Below are positions 35,700 through 44,874 of a stretch of 56,882 nucleotides of DNA, piece after piece. The notes beneath the pieces are model-generated. The model made no database searches and had not been told where the DNA came from. It saw only the letters and a program-made list of their open reading frames with translations. This DNA is from Cyclobacteriaceae bacterium (GTDB lineage: Bacteria > Bacteroidota > Bacteroidia > Cytophagales > Cyclobacteriaceae). The position numbers and the translations under genes are program-made. Position 1 is the first letter of the stretch. The number at the start of each line of letters is the position of its first letter. The DNA lies in NCBI GenBank assembly GCA_026003355.1, contig BPHC01000013.1, forward strand, positions 1 to 56,882, written 5' to 3'.

Positions 35700-37592
35700 T
35701 TACAGGTTAAACCGAACGCCTAATGTAGCATTAAACCCTTGCACATTGTAGCCGTACACTTCGTAGTACTGCTGATTGAGCAGGTTACGCCCCTCGGCAA
35801 AAAGCACCGTTTTATCTTTAATCCGGTATTCGGCATACAGGTCAACCAGCTGGAAAGCCTCCAGCACAACCGGATCGGTGGTAAAGGTGTTCAGATTGAA
35901 GTAGGCATCGTTGCGCCTGCCGAAATTTTTTACATTCAATGAAGCATAAACCGATTTACTCAACCGGTAGCCGGCATTGAATCCAAACTGGTGGCGCGGC
36001 CGGCGCAGCAATTCATTGGTACGGGTTTCGGTGTCATCAGTAATTTTTCCGGTAACGTAAGCGTAGTGAGCCGTTAGCGTAAAGCGGTTAAGCTGAAGGG
36101 AAGGCTCCACTTCTACCCCCTGGTCATCCAGGGTATTCAGGTTTTCGTACACAAAACTGCCACTGTACACAATGGCATCGGTTATTTTTCGCTTGAAGTA
36201 AGCTACGCGGACATCCAGTTTCTTCTCGGGTAAAAAAAAGTGAAGGCCCGCATCTACCGTGCGGCTGTTTTCCGCGTTCAGGTTGGGGTTAGCGCCAAAC
36301 GGTCCGTACAGTTGGTCGAGGGTGGGTGTTTTAAAGCCGGTGCTGTAGTTGGCAAATACCCTAAGTTTGTTGCGAATAAGAAACCAGGCGGGGTTCAGGC
36401 TCCACACCATCTGGTTGCCATACACTTCGTGATGCACATAACGCAAACCGGCCTCGCCCGAAAAATTCTTACCCGCCTGTACAAATAAAGAAACGTAGGG
36501 GCTTTGAATGGAAAATTCCGGATCGCTACCTGAACCCGCTTCGTCCTTCATACGGAAACGCTGATGGTTAAACCCGCCCAGTATGGATACCGATTCAGAC
36601 AGGCGGTAGGTAGCAAATATTTCGGCATGTTCAAAGCGCCCTTTGTACACAAACTCACCAAAACCGCTGGCAAAGGTGCGGTCTGTAATATTCTGCGACA
36701 GCATAAGCTGTAAAGTTCCCCTCTTGTAATCATAGCCAGAAAGCAGTCCGTAGTTCAACAGGCTGGCCGTGTAGGCGGCCGTAGGGTCATCGGCAAAAGC
36801 ACCGGCATCGTACTGGCCTTCAAAGTCGTTAAGCCGGAAGAAGGGGCGCAGGCGCAAACCAGCAACAGGCTTGGCAGTAACCTGAAGCTGAAGGGCATTT
36901 TGGGTAAACCCATCGTTATCGAAACCGGCTGTGCCGGTGGTATCGCGTGCTTCGCTGATGCCATTGGTTTGAAGGCGAACATACTGTATAGCATAATCCA
37001 CCTTATCGGATGTGCCGTACATGCCGGTTTGCAGGCGCAGGGTATTAAAACTGCCGTAGGCCAGCGTGGTGTTGAAGGCATGGGGTTTTGTGCCCCGGCT
37101 TTTGGTAATGATGTTAATAACCCCTGCAATGGCATCGGTGCCATACAGGGTAGACTGGCTGCCCTTCAGGATTTCGATGCGCTCAAGCTGTTCCAACGGC
37201 AGCAGGCGCAGGTCGAAAGCTCCCCCCACACCGGAAGGGTCAGTAACCGGTATGCCATCAATGAGTATAAGCGTGTACACACCGGAAGCCCCGCGCAGAA
37301 ACACCGACTTATCCTTACCCGGGTTACTGTTGGCCCCGTTAATTACCAGGCCCGCCTGCTCGTTAAGCAACTGCGCAAGGTCTTTTCCGGCCGCGCGCTG
37401 AATCTGCTCCTCATCAATTACCGTTACTACTTTAGCCGTTTCCTGGATGTTTTTGGGAAACTTGGTAGCTGTTACCACCACTTCGCCAAGGGTGGTTGCC
37501 GACAGGGAATCTTGCTGGGCCCTTGTTTGGGTTGGCGTTCCTAACCAACAGGCAATAATCGTCATGGCCCAAATGTTCATCTCTTTTTTCAT
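35700..37592 (-). CDS. btuB: BtuB-like TonB-dependent receptor, probable cobalamin transporter
   Basis: Outer-membrane receptor of 630 residues. After a signal peptide (MKKEMNIWAMTIIACWLG...RAQ) comes a TonB-box region (TLGEVVVTATKFP) and the plug domain (LNEQAGLVINGANSNPGKDKSVFLRG..., ILIDGIPVTDPSG, IEILKGSQSTLYGTDAIAGVINI). A 22-strand-type barrel follows, ending in a terminal strand ATLGVRFNL. I chose the ATG at 37592 because the signal peptide starts there. A cobalamin riboswitch lies 137 bases upstream, which strongly suggests cobalamin or another corrinoid as substrate. No periplasmic binding protein or BtuCD genes follow; a terminator does. Confidence 0.9.
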   Translation of the reverse strand: MKKEMNIWAMTIIACWLGTPTQTRAQQDSLSATTLGEVVVTATKFPKNIQETAKVVTVIDEEQIQRAAGKDLAQLLNEQAGLVINGANSNPGKDKSVFLRGASGVYTLILIDGIPVTDPSGVGGAFDLRLLPLEQLERIEILKGSQSTLYGTDAIAGVINIITKSRGTKPHAFNTTLAYGSFNTLRLQTGMYGTSDKVDYAIQYVRLQTNGISEARDTTGTAGFDNDGFTQNALQLQVTAKPVAGLRLRPFFRLNDFEGQYDAGAFADDPTAAYTASLLNYGLLSGYDYKRGTLQLMLSQNITDRTFASGFGEFVYKGRFEHAEIFATYRLSESVSILGGFNHQRFRMKDEAGSGSDPEFSIQSPYVSLFVQAGKNFSGEAGLRYVHHEVYGNQMVWSLNPAWFLIRNKLRVFANYSTGFKTPTLDQLYGPFGANPNLNAENSRTVDAGLHFFLPEKKLDVRVAYFKRKITDAIVYSGSFVYENLNTLDDQGVEVEPSLQLNRFTLTAHYAYVTGKITDDTETRTNELLRRPRHQFGFNAGYRLSKSVYASLNVKNFGRRNDAYFNLNTFTTDPVVLEAFQLVDLYAEYRIKDKTVLFAEGRNLLNQQYYEVYGYNVQGFNATLGVRFNL

Positions 37593-37728
37593 GGTTGAAA
37601 AAGGTTTAAAGGTTTGAAAAAAGAGGTAAAGGCTATGAATGAGACGCGTGAACAGGCGATGTTGTTCCAACACCGCATGGGCACAGGTATCACAGTAGCT
37701 TTTACCCGAAGCACTGATAATAATGGTT

Positions 37729-37907
37729 GCTTTGGCAGGTCTCCTGGCTTACATCACTTGCCTGTGCCTTCCCACCCCTTACGGGACAGTGGCAATTACG
37801 GAACCAGACAAGCCTGAACGATGCTTACAGTTGCGGGAACAGCCCCCGATTTGCACGGGGTTCCCTTTTCATCCTTACTGATCGGATAATCAGCAAGGAA
37901 CCAAAGC
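37729..37907 (-). ncRNA. Cobalamin riboswitch
   Basis: On the minus strand the hallmarks of the AdoCbl/cobalamin aptamer appear in order: AAAAGGGAA, then CCCGCAACTGTAAGC, then GCCACTG, and the B12 box AAGCCAGGAGACC (37738-37750). The closing helix is formed by GCTTTGG (37901-37907) and CCAAAGC (37729-37735). It precedes btuB, so cobalamin should repress the receptor. The 137-base leader beyond it contains a 9-bp hairpin (37656-37676, one G-U pair) without a U run. This favours control of translation or a long-range structure over a simple terminator, but the expression platform is not resolved. Confidence 0.93.
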
Positions 37908-38059
37908 GGTGCAAGTATAGAATTAAAATCCGTACCGTTCAAGAGGCGAAAATGCCCTGCGCAAAAACAGGGTATCGGTATGCAGGGATTGTGCAGGGCT
38001 GGCCCTCTTCATCCTTATCCCGGCTGTACCCTGTGCCGGCAAGCTTGCCGGGAAGGAAT

Positions 38060-38161
38060 TTAACTTGCCATATTCCGGAACTCGGACGGAGAAAGCCCTG
38101 CATGCCGTTTAGATAACCGGGCAAAATGTTTCGGATAACTGAAATCCAACTCATAAGCAAT
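38060..38161 (-). pseudogene. Remnant of an AraC-family regulator (C-terminal HTH end)
   Basis: A 33-residue piece ending in a stop reads IAYELDFSYPKHFARL followed by SKRHAGLSPSEFRNMAS, an unmistakable second helix-turn-helix end of AraC/XylS regulators. Directly before it is an in-frame TAA, and I could not find the rest of the domain in any frame up to the DUF3299-like stop at 38263. It lies in the 355-base gap between that gene and the riboswitch. The rest of this gap shows nothing I can support as a gene. It points to loss of a regulator gene here. Confidence 0.65.
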
Positions 38162-38262
38162 TTAAGATTTACCGGTTTCTTTGCGGGTAAGGTCGCTGGA
38201 ATAAGTACCCTCTTCGTAAAAGAGCCACACGGGCAACCGCGCTGAAAGTATCGGCCCAGCTG

Positions 38263-38709
38263 CTACTTTTTTACCAGTACCGCTTCGGTAAGAATAAAAT
38301 TCACATGCTCAATGTCATCGGCATTGAGCTTCAGCTTCCCCCTTACGGTAATAATGTCGTCCACCTGAAATTTCGGAACCGACCCCTTAAAATTTACTTC
38401 GGCAATTGATTCAGGCCCGCCCCCACCGCAAAAAAAACACTGGCTCATAGGGTACTTCGAAATGATAACGTAGTTGCCGTCTTCGGGTGCAAACGGCACA
38501 TAAAACCCTTCGATGGTAATTTCCTTTCCTTCGAGCGCCTTCAGTTCATCCGGAAATTTCGGATAAAACAGGTACTCTCCTATTTTTTCGTAATACTTCG
38601 GCTCAAATTTGGTTTTGGCAAACTGACTCCAGGCATCAAATTTCGCTTGCTGGGCACAAACCGGGCCGGCCAGCAAAAGCATTCCGGCAAGAATTCGCAA
38701 ATGTTTCAT
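38263..38709 (-). CDS. DUF3299-like exported protein
   Basis: A 148-residue protein with a signal peptide (MKHLRILAGMLLLAGPVCAQ). The body has the DUF3299-type outline: a strand EYLFYPKFPDELKALEGKEITIEGFYVPF, a CFFCGGGGPESIAEV motif with a CxxC pair, and a C-terminal OB-like strand set (DIITVRGKLKLNADDIEHVNFIL). It is downstream of the ABC permease gene (70 bases) on the same strand and likely belongs with it. In other bacteria DUF3299 genes occur beside ABC transporters of this kind in metal-responsive loci, from memory; the function is not established. A truncated paralogue is at 33843-34340. Confidence 0.75.
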   Translation of the reverse strand: MKHLRILAGMLLLAGPVCAQQAKFDAWSQFAKTKFEPKYYEKIGEYLFYPKFPDELKALEGKEITIEGFYVPFAPEDGNYVIISKYPMSQCFFCGGGGPESIAEVNFKGSVPKFQVDDIITVRGKLKLNADDIEHVNFILTEAVLVKK

Positions 38710-38779
38710 CGTGTCTGAAAATGTGGGTTAATGTTAATGATGCTAATAAAATATTTGCGCTTACCGTCTGCCCTCCGTG

Positions 38780-40009
38780 TTAATTCCCGGCCAGCACTTC
38801 CGATATGTCGGTACGATAAGCCTGCAGTGCCGGTACCAGCGCACACAATACTCCCAGTACCAGGCTGCCGGTCAAAATTATCCATTCAACCGTATAGAAT
38901 ACAATGCCGCTTATCCCGTTGCGACCTATTTCTTCCACGGTTGCTGCCAGAACATGCACCGTGCCATGCCCGGCCGCAAGGCCCAGCACTGTGCCGCCCA
39001 GGGTGAGCAGCATACCTTCCAGCAGCAGGCTTACCACCAGCTTAAGGCGGGTGGCACCGAGGGCGCGCATAACGGCCAGGTCGTACCTGCGCTCTTTTAA
39101 GGAATTGTACAGGGCAATAAAAATGCTTAGTGCCGAAATGCCAATCAATACCGCAGCCATGGCGGTAAGTACGTCAATGCCCACGCCCAGTATGGAAAAT
39201 AACCGGGCGGTTTCAAAAGCCGGAGAAGCCGCCTGCATGCTGCTGTGCTGGTTGATTTGCCGCGGAAGTTGCACTGCCCCCAATGGCGAACGGTATTGTA
39301 TAAGCAAGGCAGTTATTTCTTTGGTGCTGTCGCCCGCAGTAACCGAAGGCACCAAAGGCGATGGCTGTTGTTGAAGTGTATCCGCCGGCTGTACCGGTAA
39401 ATCGTGTACTTTCCAGACGCTTTCAATGGAAGTGAATATCAGATTGTCAACAACCGAACCGGTCGGTTCCAGAATGCCCACCACCACAAAGTGGTGTTCG
39501 TGTTCGTGCCCGCCTGTGCTTAAACCGTGGGCACTGGCAAACCGATCGTCCGGCTTAAGCCCAGCCATGCGGGCTACGTTTGCCCCTATCACCGCTTCAA
39601 AATCCTTTTCATACCACCTTCCTCTGTCCAGGTTTGACTGATACAACAACGGATAGGCCCTGGGGCAGCCAATAATGCGATAGCCCCCGTAACTGTCGCC
39701 CAACGCCAGCGGAATGGCTGTTTTAACCAGGCGATGGCGGGCCAGCTTTTCAGCTTCATGTAATGGAATGTTGCCGGTAGGAAAATCAATATGGAAAATG
39801 TTGCACAGAATAATCTGCAGCGGACTGCCCTTGGCCCCCACCACCAGGTCAATGCCGCGCGCATTGGCCTGAATTTTCTCCTGCAGCTGCCGGGTAAACA
39901 ACAGCAATATCACAATAACCGCAATGCCCAGTGCCAGCAAAACCGTATTGAGCAAACTGTTCAGCGGCTTTGATTTAAGGTAGCTCCAAACCAGCACAAA
40001 AAGGTTCAT
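38780..40009 (-). CDS. ABC transporter permease, MacB/FtsX type
   Basis: Inner-membrane permease of 409 residues. It has one N-terminal helix (about residues 18-38, LLNTVLLALGIAVIVILLLF), a periplasmic domain of about 220 residues, and three C-terminal helices. The FtsX signature SLKERRYDLAVMRALGATR lies near residue 310, and the protein ends in VPALQAYRTDISEVLAGN. It contains a His-rich loop (GGHEHEHHF) in the periplasmic part, which could bind metal. It overlaps the ATPase gene by 4 bases. MacB-type transporters act on lipoproteins, peptides or envelope stress rather than classical import. Confidence 0.85.
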   Translation of the reverse strand: MNLFVLVWSYLKSKPLNSLLNTVLLALGIAVIVILLLFTRQLQEKIQANARGIDLVVGAKGSPLQIILCNIFHIDFPTGNIPLHEAEKLARHRLVKTAIPLALGDSYGGYRIIGCPRAYPLLYQSNLDRGRWYEKDFEAVIGANVARMAGLKPDDRFASAHGLSTGGHEHEHHFVVVGILEPTGSVVDNLIFTSIESVWKVHDLPVQPADTLQQQPSPLVPSVTAGDSTKEITALLIQYRSPLGAVQLPRQINQHSSMQAASPAFETARLFSILGVGIDVLTAMAAVLIGISALSIFIALYNSLKERRYDLAVMRALGATRLKLVVSLLLEGMLLTLGGTVLGLAAGHGTVHVLAATVEEIGRNGISGIVFYTVEWIILTGSLVLGVLCALVPALQAYRTDISEVLAGN

Positions 40010-40644
40010 GGCGTTGTAAGTTCTATGCAGTTGGGAATGGCCTCCTTAAGCCGTGTGTCATGAGTGGCGATGAGCAGGGCGGCCTGCACTTCGCGGGCCA
40101 TTTCGGACAGCAGCCGGATTACCCGCCCGCAGTTTACGTCATCCAGCGCAGATGTGGGCTCGTCAGCCAGTAAAACCACGGGCTTGTTAACGAGGGCACG
40201 GGCTATGGCCACACGCTGGGCCTGGCCGTGGCTAAGCTCGGTAACACGTACTTTGCGGTACATGTCCAGGTGCAGCTCATGCAGCAGGTGGTCGTTGTGT
40301 TGTTTGTTTTCATCAACACCGGCCAGGTAGCATGCCAGCTTTACGTTTTGCTCGGCCGTAAGCGCGGCAATAAGGTGGTTGCGCTGAAATACAAATCCTA
40401 TTTTTTGCCCGCGTAACCGGTCAAGCCGGGCTTCGCTCAAATCTTTCAGTTCTGCACCATCCACCTTCAGCGAACCCGAATAGCCGCGCAACAAACCACC
40501 CACCAGGTGCAGCATCGTGGTTTTACCGCTGCCCGACTGGCCCAGCAGCAGCAATTGCTCACCGCGCTGCAGGGTAAAATCAGGAAACTGCAGTGTGTTG
40601 TTCCGGCGTGGGTAGGTGTAGCGCAGGTTTCTTACTTCAATCAT
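40006..40644 (-). CDS. ABC transporter ATPase, LolD/MacB type
   Basis: Cytoplasmic ATPase of 212 residues. Walker A is LGQSGSGKTT near residues 36-45, the Q-loop region is FVFQRN, the signature is LSHGQAQRVAIARAL, and Walker B is VVLLADEPTSALD. I chose the ATG at 40644 (MIEVRNLRYTYPRRN), the normal domain start; the open frame continues upstream only across the terminator hairpin. First gene of a probable operon with the permease (4-base overlap) and the DUF3299-like gene. Confidence 0.9.
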   Translation of the reverse strand: MIEVRNLRYTYPRRNNTLQFPDFTLQRGEQLLLLGQSGSGKTTMLHLVGGLLRGYSGSLKVDGAELKDLSEARLDRLRGQKIGFVFQRNHLIAALTAEQNVKLACYLAGVDENKQHNDHLLHELHLDMYRKVRVTELSHGQAQRVAIARALVNKPVVLLADEPTSALDDVNCGRVIRLLSEMAREVQAALLIATHDTRLKEAIPNCIELTTP

Positions 40645-40650
40645 AAAGGG

Positions 40651-40658
40651 CAAAAATA
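40651..40658 (-). promoter_or_regulatory. -7 element abutting the ABC ATPase start
   Basis: Minus-strand TATTTTTG is an exact TAnnTTTG match and ends six bases before the ATG at 40644, the same arrangement as at trmN. Transcripts would be leaderless or almost so. No good -33 TTG is visible because the terminator hairpin of the preceding gene occupies that region, so the call is tentative. Confidence 0.4.
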
Positions 40659-40671
40659 AAACACCATTGCA

Positions 40672-40708
40672 TACCTCCGGCGGTGCAGCAAACACCAGGC
40701 CGGAGGTA
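40672..40708 (-). terminator. Terminator of the sortilin-like gene
   Basis: 10-bp arms TACCTCCGGC / GCCGGAGGTA enclose an inner GGTG/CACC pair. On the minus strand a T-rich stretch (GTTTTATTTTTG) follows after about ten bases. It sits 19 bases past the stop at 40727 and separates that gene from the ABC operon. Confidence 0.6.
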
Positions 40709-40726
40709 CACATGGCAGAATAACGT

Positions 40727-43700
40727 TTACCGGTATTTAATGGGCTGGTAATCTTTAAAAGGCGACAGTTGTATGCTTTCCATCAGCGTGCGGTATTCTT
40801 TCCAGGTATTGTCGAAAAAGTAATTTACCCTTTTAACCACCTTATCTATTTTGTCTTCGGCATGTTTAAACACCCGCCGGTCGGTTTCGCTTATCGGGTC
40901 GCGCGAGCGCATAATATAACCTGCTGCGGTTTGAATATACGACACAGGCGAAGGCTCGGGCGACCGGACGATGCCCTGGCGATTATCTTCTTTACCTAAA
41001 ATAAAATCAAACAGCGCATTAACCGAATCTTTCATGGCTTTGGTCTTATCGGCTGCTTCTTTCAGGTCGGTGCGTTTGCTCTCCTTTATTTTTCTTTCAT
41101 ACTCTTCGGCTATTTCTTTGGCTTCGCGTAGCCTGTCGGTGGCCTGTGTGGCTGCTGCACGCAGTTTCTGCAAATCTTTCATCATGGCGTATCGTTGTTC
41201 ATAAACGCTCATGGGCACATCCACACGTGGATCGGGTTTTACGGTTACCTGGGCCGAATCTTTGGCATCGCCAAACGTTATGCGCAGTTTATAAGTACCC
41301 GGGAGTACGGGGGTACCAAAGCCGCCGCCAGAACCACCTCCTCTGCCCTGGTCGCCACGTGTACGATCGCGCGAGGGCTGGCGGTCACCGCGTTCATTCA
41401 GATTCCATGTTGTACGGAACATGCCACTCCCTTCGGGTGCTTTTTGGTGCAGTACGTTAACCAGCTCTCCCTGCGGGTTGAATATTTCAATTTTTACCGA
41501 GTCGTATTTAACCTCTTTGCGGGCCTGTGGTGGCGCAATTGGTTTCTGTTCGGAAGCCCTGCGGCCCTTCGTTTCGGCAGGCTTCGGCTCGGTCCTTGGG
41601 AGGCTCGGGTTTATTTATCCAGTAAGTAATCAATGCACCTGCCGGGCGGTTTTCGCCATTGAATACTGCATTGGCATCGAACCGTGGTCCGGAGGGTTGT
41701 TGCAGGGAAACCTGATAGGCATCGGGAGGTGGAAATAATTTAACCGTGGCCGATGGCATACCTCCGTTTCTGGCCAGTTCGCGCAGCGGCCTGATGTCGT
41801 CCAACACATAAACTGCCCTACCAAACGTGCCGATAACCAGGTCATGCTCGCGCGGGTGTATCACCAAATCCATGGTAGGCACGCCGGTTGGATAATCATT
41901 GGTCCAGCGCGTCCAGTTTTTGCCTTCATCAATGCTTACAAACAAACCGTTTTCCGTACCCAGGAACAACAGTTTCGGTTCTTCGGGGTCCTGCACAATG
42001 GCCAGGGTATAGTTGCTCTCTCCAACCTGGGCCGGGGTAACCAGACTTTCCCAGGTGGCACCAAAGTCCTTTGGTGCGGAACAGGTAGGGTTTGTAGTCG
42101 AACATGCGGTAGTTGTTTACCACCACAAAGGCTTCGCCTGCATTGCGGGCGCTGGGGTGTATCTGGGGTATCCAGGCGTTTTTGGGCATACCGGTTATGC
42201 GGGGCGACAGGTTGCTCCAGGTTTTGCCGCCATCGCGGGTAAGCTGCAGGTTGCCGTCATCGGTACCTACCCATATAACACCCGGTTGTACCGGGCTGGG
42301 CGCTATAGCAATTATGGTACAGTGATTTTCGGCACCGGTAGCATCTATGGTAAGCCCTCCGCTTTCGTGTTGTTTTTGTTTTTCGGGGTCGTTGGTGGTG
42401 AGATCAGGCGAGATGATTTCCCATGTGGTGCCCTTATCGGTGGATCGGTGCAGAAATTGGCTGCCGTAGTAGATGGTAGACTTGCTGAAAGGATCCTGCG
42501 CCAGGGCAGCATTCCAGTTAAAACGCAGTTTCATGTCGGGGTCGGGATGTGTGGGGCGGGTGTTTTTGGTAAACCCGGTAAGGCGGTCGTACCGGGCCAG
42601 GTTGCCTCCCTGCGACATGGCATAGCCGTATCTTGAATCTTCGGGATCGGGCATAACGTCAAAGCCATCGCCAAAGAAAACCTCCTGAAAGTAGTAGTTG
42701 CGTATGCCGTTGTTTCGCCACACATATGCCGGACCCACCCACGAGCCATTATCCTGCATGCCGCCATACACGTTGTAGGGGTGTTCCATATCCACATTAA
42801 TATGGTAAAACTGTCCTACGGGTATGTTATCGGCAAACACCCAGGTTTTGCCGCCATCGCGCGATATATTCAGACCCCCGTCGTTGCCATCAATAACAAA
42901 GTTTGGGTTTTCCGGATGAATCCACCAGGCATGGTGATCGGGATGCACACCGGCATAGGGCAGCAGTTGCCGAAAGCTTTTGCCTCCATCTTCGCTAACG
43001 CCCACCCGCGAATAGATGCTGTACAGACGGTTTTCGTTCTTCGGGTCAACGTAAATCTCAAAATAATAAAAAGGTCGGTCGCCAATTTCTTCGCGGTTGT
43101 TTACCATTACCCAGTTCTCTCCGCCATCTTCGCTGCGGTACAGGGCATTTTTTTTAGCTTCGATGAGCGCATACACAATGTTGGGCTTACTGCGGGCAAT
43201 GGCAATGCCCATACGTCCGTGGTCGCCTTCGGGTAAACCGTTTTTGGAGGTAAGCTTTTTCCAGTTTTTGCCTCCGTCATAGGTAACGTATAAGCCTGAT
43301 GATGGCCCCCCGGAGGTAAAGGTCCATGGCATTCTGCGGTGTTGCCACATGTTGGCAAACAGCTTGTTTGGGTTGGTGGGATCCATCACCAGTTCGGCGC
43401 AACCTGTTTTTTCGTCCACAAACAAAATGCGCTCCCATGTTTGACCACCATCGGTGGTTTTGTAAACGCCCCTTTCGGGATGTTCGCCCCAGGGCGAACC
43501 GATGGCTGCAACATATACAGTATTAGGGTTTTTGGGGTCGATGATGATGCGGTGTATGTGCCGTGTTTTTTCCAATCCCATTTTTTTCCAGGTGTTTCCA
43601 CCATCCAGCGACTTGTAAATTCCATCGCCTCCGTTAAGGCTGTTGCGCGGATTGCCTTCGCCTGTGCCTACCCATACCACCGAAGGATTATCCTGCTGAA

Positions 43701-43986
43701 TGGCAATGGCCCCGATGGAAAGGGTGGTTTGTTTGTCGAATACGGGCTCCCAGGTAACACCGCCGCTGGTGCTGCGCCACACTCCGCCCGAAGCGGCTCC
43801 TGCAAAAATGATATCGGGATTGCTTACCACGGCATCAATGGCGGTAATGCGCCCGCTCATGCCTGCCGGACCAATAGACCGGGGCTTGAGCCCTTTTAGC
43901 TTTTCCATATCAAGCTTCTGTGCAAAAAGACCGGTGGCCGCCAGTACAGAAGCAATCAAAAAACATGTGCGTATACATACTTTCAT
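40727..43986 (-). pseudogene. Sortilin/VPS10-like BNR propeller protein gene with two frameshifts
   Basis: Encodes, if repaired, an exported protein of about 1,085 residues. A signal peptide (MKVCIRTCFLIASVLAATGLFAQ) is followed by many Asp-box (S/T-x-D-x-G-x-x-W) propeller repeats such as STSGGVTWEP, KSLDGGNTWKK and RDGGKTWSN. A C-terminal region contains TYKLRITFGDAKDSAQVTV and a helical end. The first frame fails at about 42065, where PYLFRTK should continue DFGATWESLVTPAQ in the next frame. The second break is near 41595, where PPKDRAE should pass to PKPAETKGRRASEQKP. Both breaks act like one extra base. True decay or sequencing error are both possible; similar intact proteins are widespread in Bacteroidota, with unknown function. 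Confidence 0.8.
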
Positions 43987-44066
43987 AGCCTAAGAATTAA
44001 GTTTGATTTAAAATTACCCTGAGAGACAGGTTAACCAACAAAGGATATGACCAGAACCCCGGTTAA

Positions 44067-44855
44067 TTATTTAAGCGGCCACTGAATGGTTGTTTCCTTA
44101 AAACCATAAAGCCGTATGCCCCAGGGGGTGCGCACCTCCAGCCGGCCGTAATCGTCTACGCCCAAAACAGTACCGGGAAAGCTGCTGTTACCCGTACTAA
44201 AATTGATCTCCATGCCTAAACCAAAAAGCTGCGCCAGATAATCATTGTGCAAATCACCCAGCATGCCCCGCTGCAGCATGGCGTATCGCCTGTCGAGGCA
44301 AACCATTAAATCATAAAAGCATTGGTCAAGATTATATTCCCGGCCTGTTTCTTTAAAAAGTGAGGTAGCCGAAGCAAACGGAAAATAAGCCTGATTGATG
44401 TTTACACCTATGCCACCAATGGTCATGGCTATATGTTCCCGGTGCAGCTGGTTTTCTATCAAAATGCCGCAAACCTTTCTGCGGTTCAGCAACACATCGT
44501 TTGGCCATTTGATATGCACCTCCGCCGCCATCAGGGTTTTTAACCAGTCGGTAATACCCAGGGCAAATACCCGGGTAAGGTACATTTGCTGCGAAGCCTG
44601 CAGCCAGAAAGGCTTTAACAAAACAGAAAAAGTAAGATTTTGCCCCGGCTCGGTTAACCATAAGTTCCCACGCTGCCCTTTGCCGGCATATTGGTAACCG
44701 GCAATCACCACCGAACCCTCAGCCACTTCGCGTTCCCTAACCATTTGCTCCAGATATGCGTTAGTGCTATGACATTCTGGCATATAAATAAGCTCCCGCT
44801 GCGGGAAAAGCGGACTGGCAGGAATTTTATAGCTGTAATTGTTGTAGTTTTGCAT
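44067..44855 (-). CDS. birA: Biotin--[acetyl-CoA-carboxylase] ligase
   Basis: Attaches biotin to the biotin carboxyl carrier protein. The biotin/ATP site motif AGKGQRGNLW is present, followed by the conserved KWPNDVLLN and GGIGVNINQ, with a small C-terminal SH3-like domain (GTVLGVDDYGRLEVRTPWG). The ATG at 44855 (MQNYNNYSY) gives 262 residues; the longer open frame would run through rsfS. There is no N-terminal helix-turn-helix, so it is the non-regulatory form. Its ATG overlaps an in-frame ATG of the divergent rsfS gene (CATG). Confidence 0.93.
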   Translation of the reverse strand: MQNYNNYSYKIPASPLFPQRELIYMPECHSTNAYLEQMVREREVAEGSVVIAGYQYAGKGQRGNLWLTEPGQNLTFSVLLKPFWLQASQQMYLTRVFALGITDWLKTLMAAEVHIKWPNDVLLNRRKVCGILIENQLHREHIAMTIGGIGVNINQAYFPFASATSLFKETGREYNLDQCFYDLMVCLDRRYAMLQRGMLGDLHNDYLAQLFGLGMEINFSTGNSSFPGTVLGVDDYGRLEVRTPWGIRLYGFKETTIQWPLK

Positions 44856-44870
44856 GTTTGGACAAAGTAA
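44845..44870. promoter_or_regulatory. Divergent birA/rsfS promoter region
   Basis: On the plus strand TAGTTTTG (44845-44852) is an exact -7 box for rsfS. On the minus strand TTACTTTG (44863-44870) is a one-mismatch -7 box for birA, ending seven bases before its ATG. The two transcripts would start within a few bases of each other, and each -7 box would lie inside the other gene's 5' end. Clear -33 TTG elements were not found. Confidence 0.4.
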
Positions 44871-44874
44871 AGGA

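Noticed and set aside
37614-38116. Short plus-strand open frames over the btuB leader
   Set aside because: They run antisense through the cobalamin riboswitch, which explains the sequence conservation.
37939-38160. Minus-strand open frame of 73 codons before the riboswitch
   Set aside because: It is out of frame with the AraC-like remnant in the same place and has no recognisable features.
42013-42636. Open frame of 207 codons opposite the sortilin-like gene
   Set aside because: Antisense to recognisable Asp-box repeats; no independent support.
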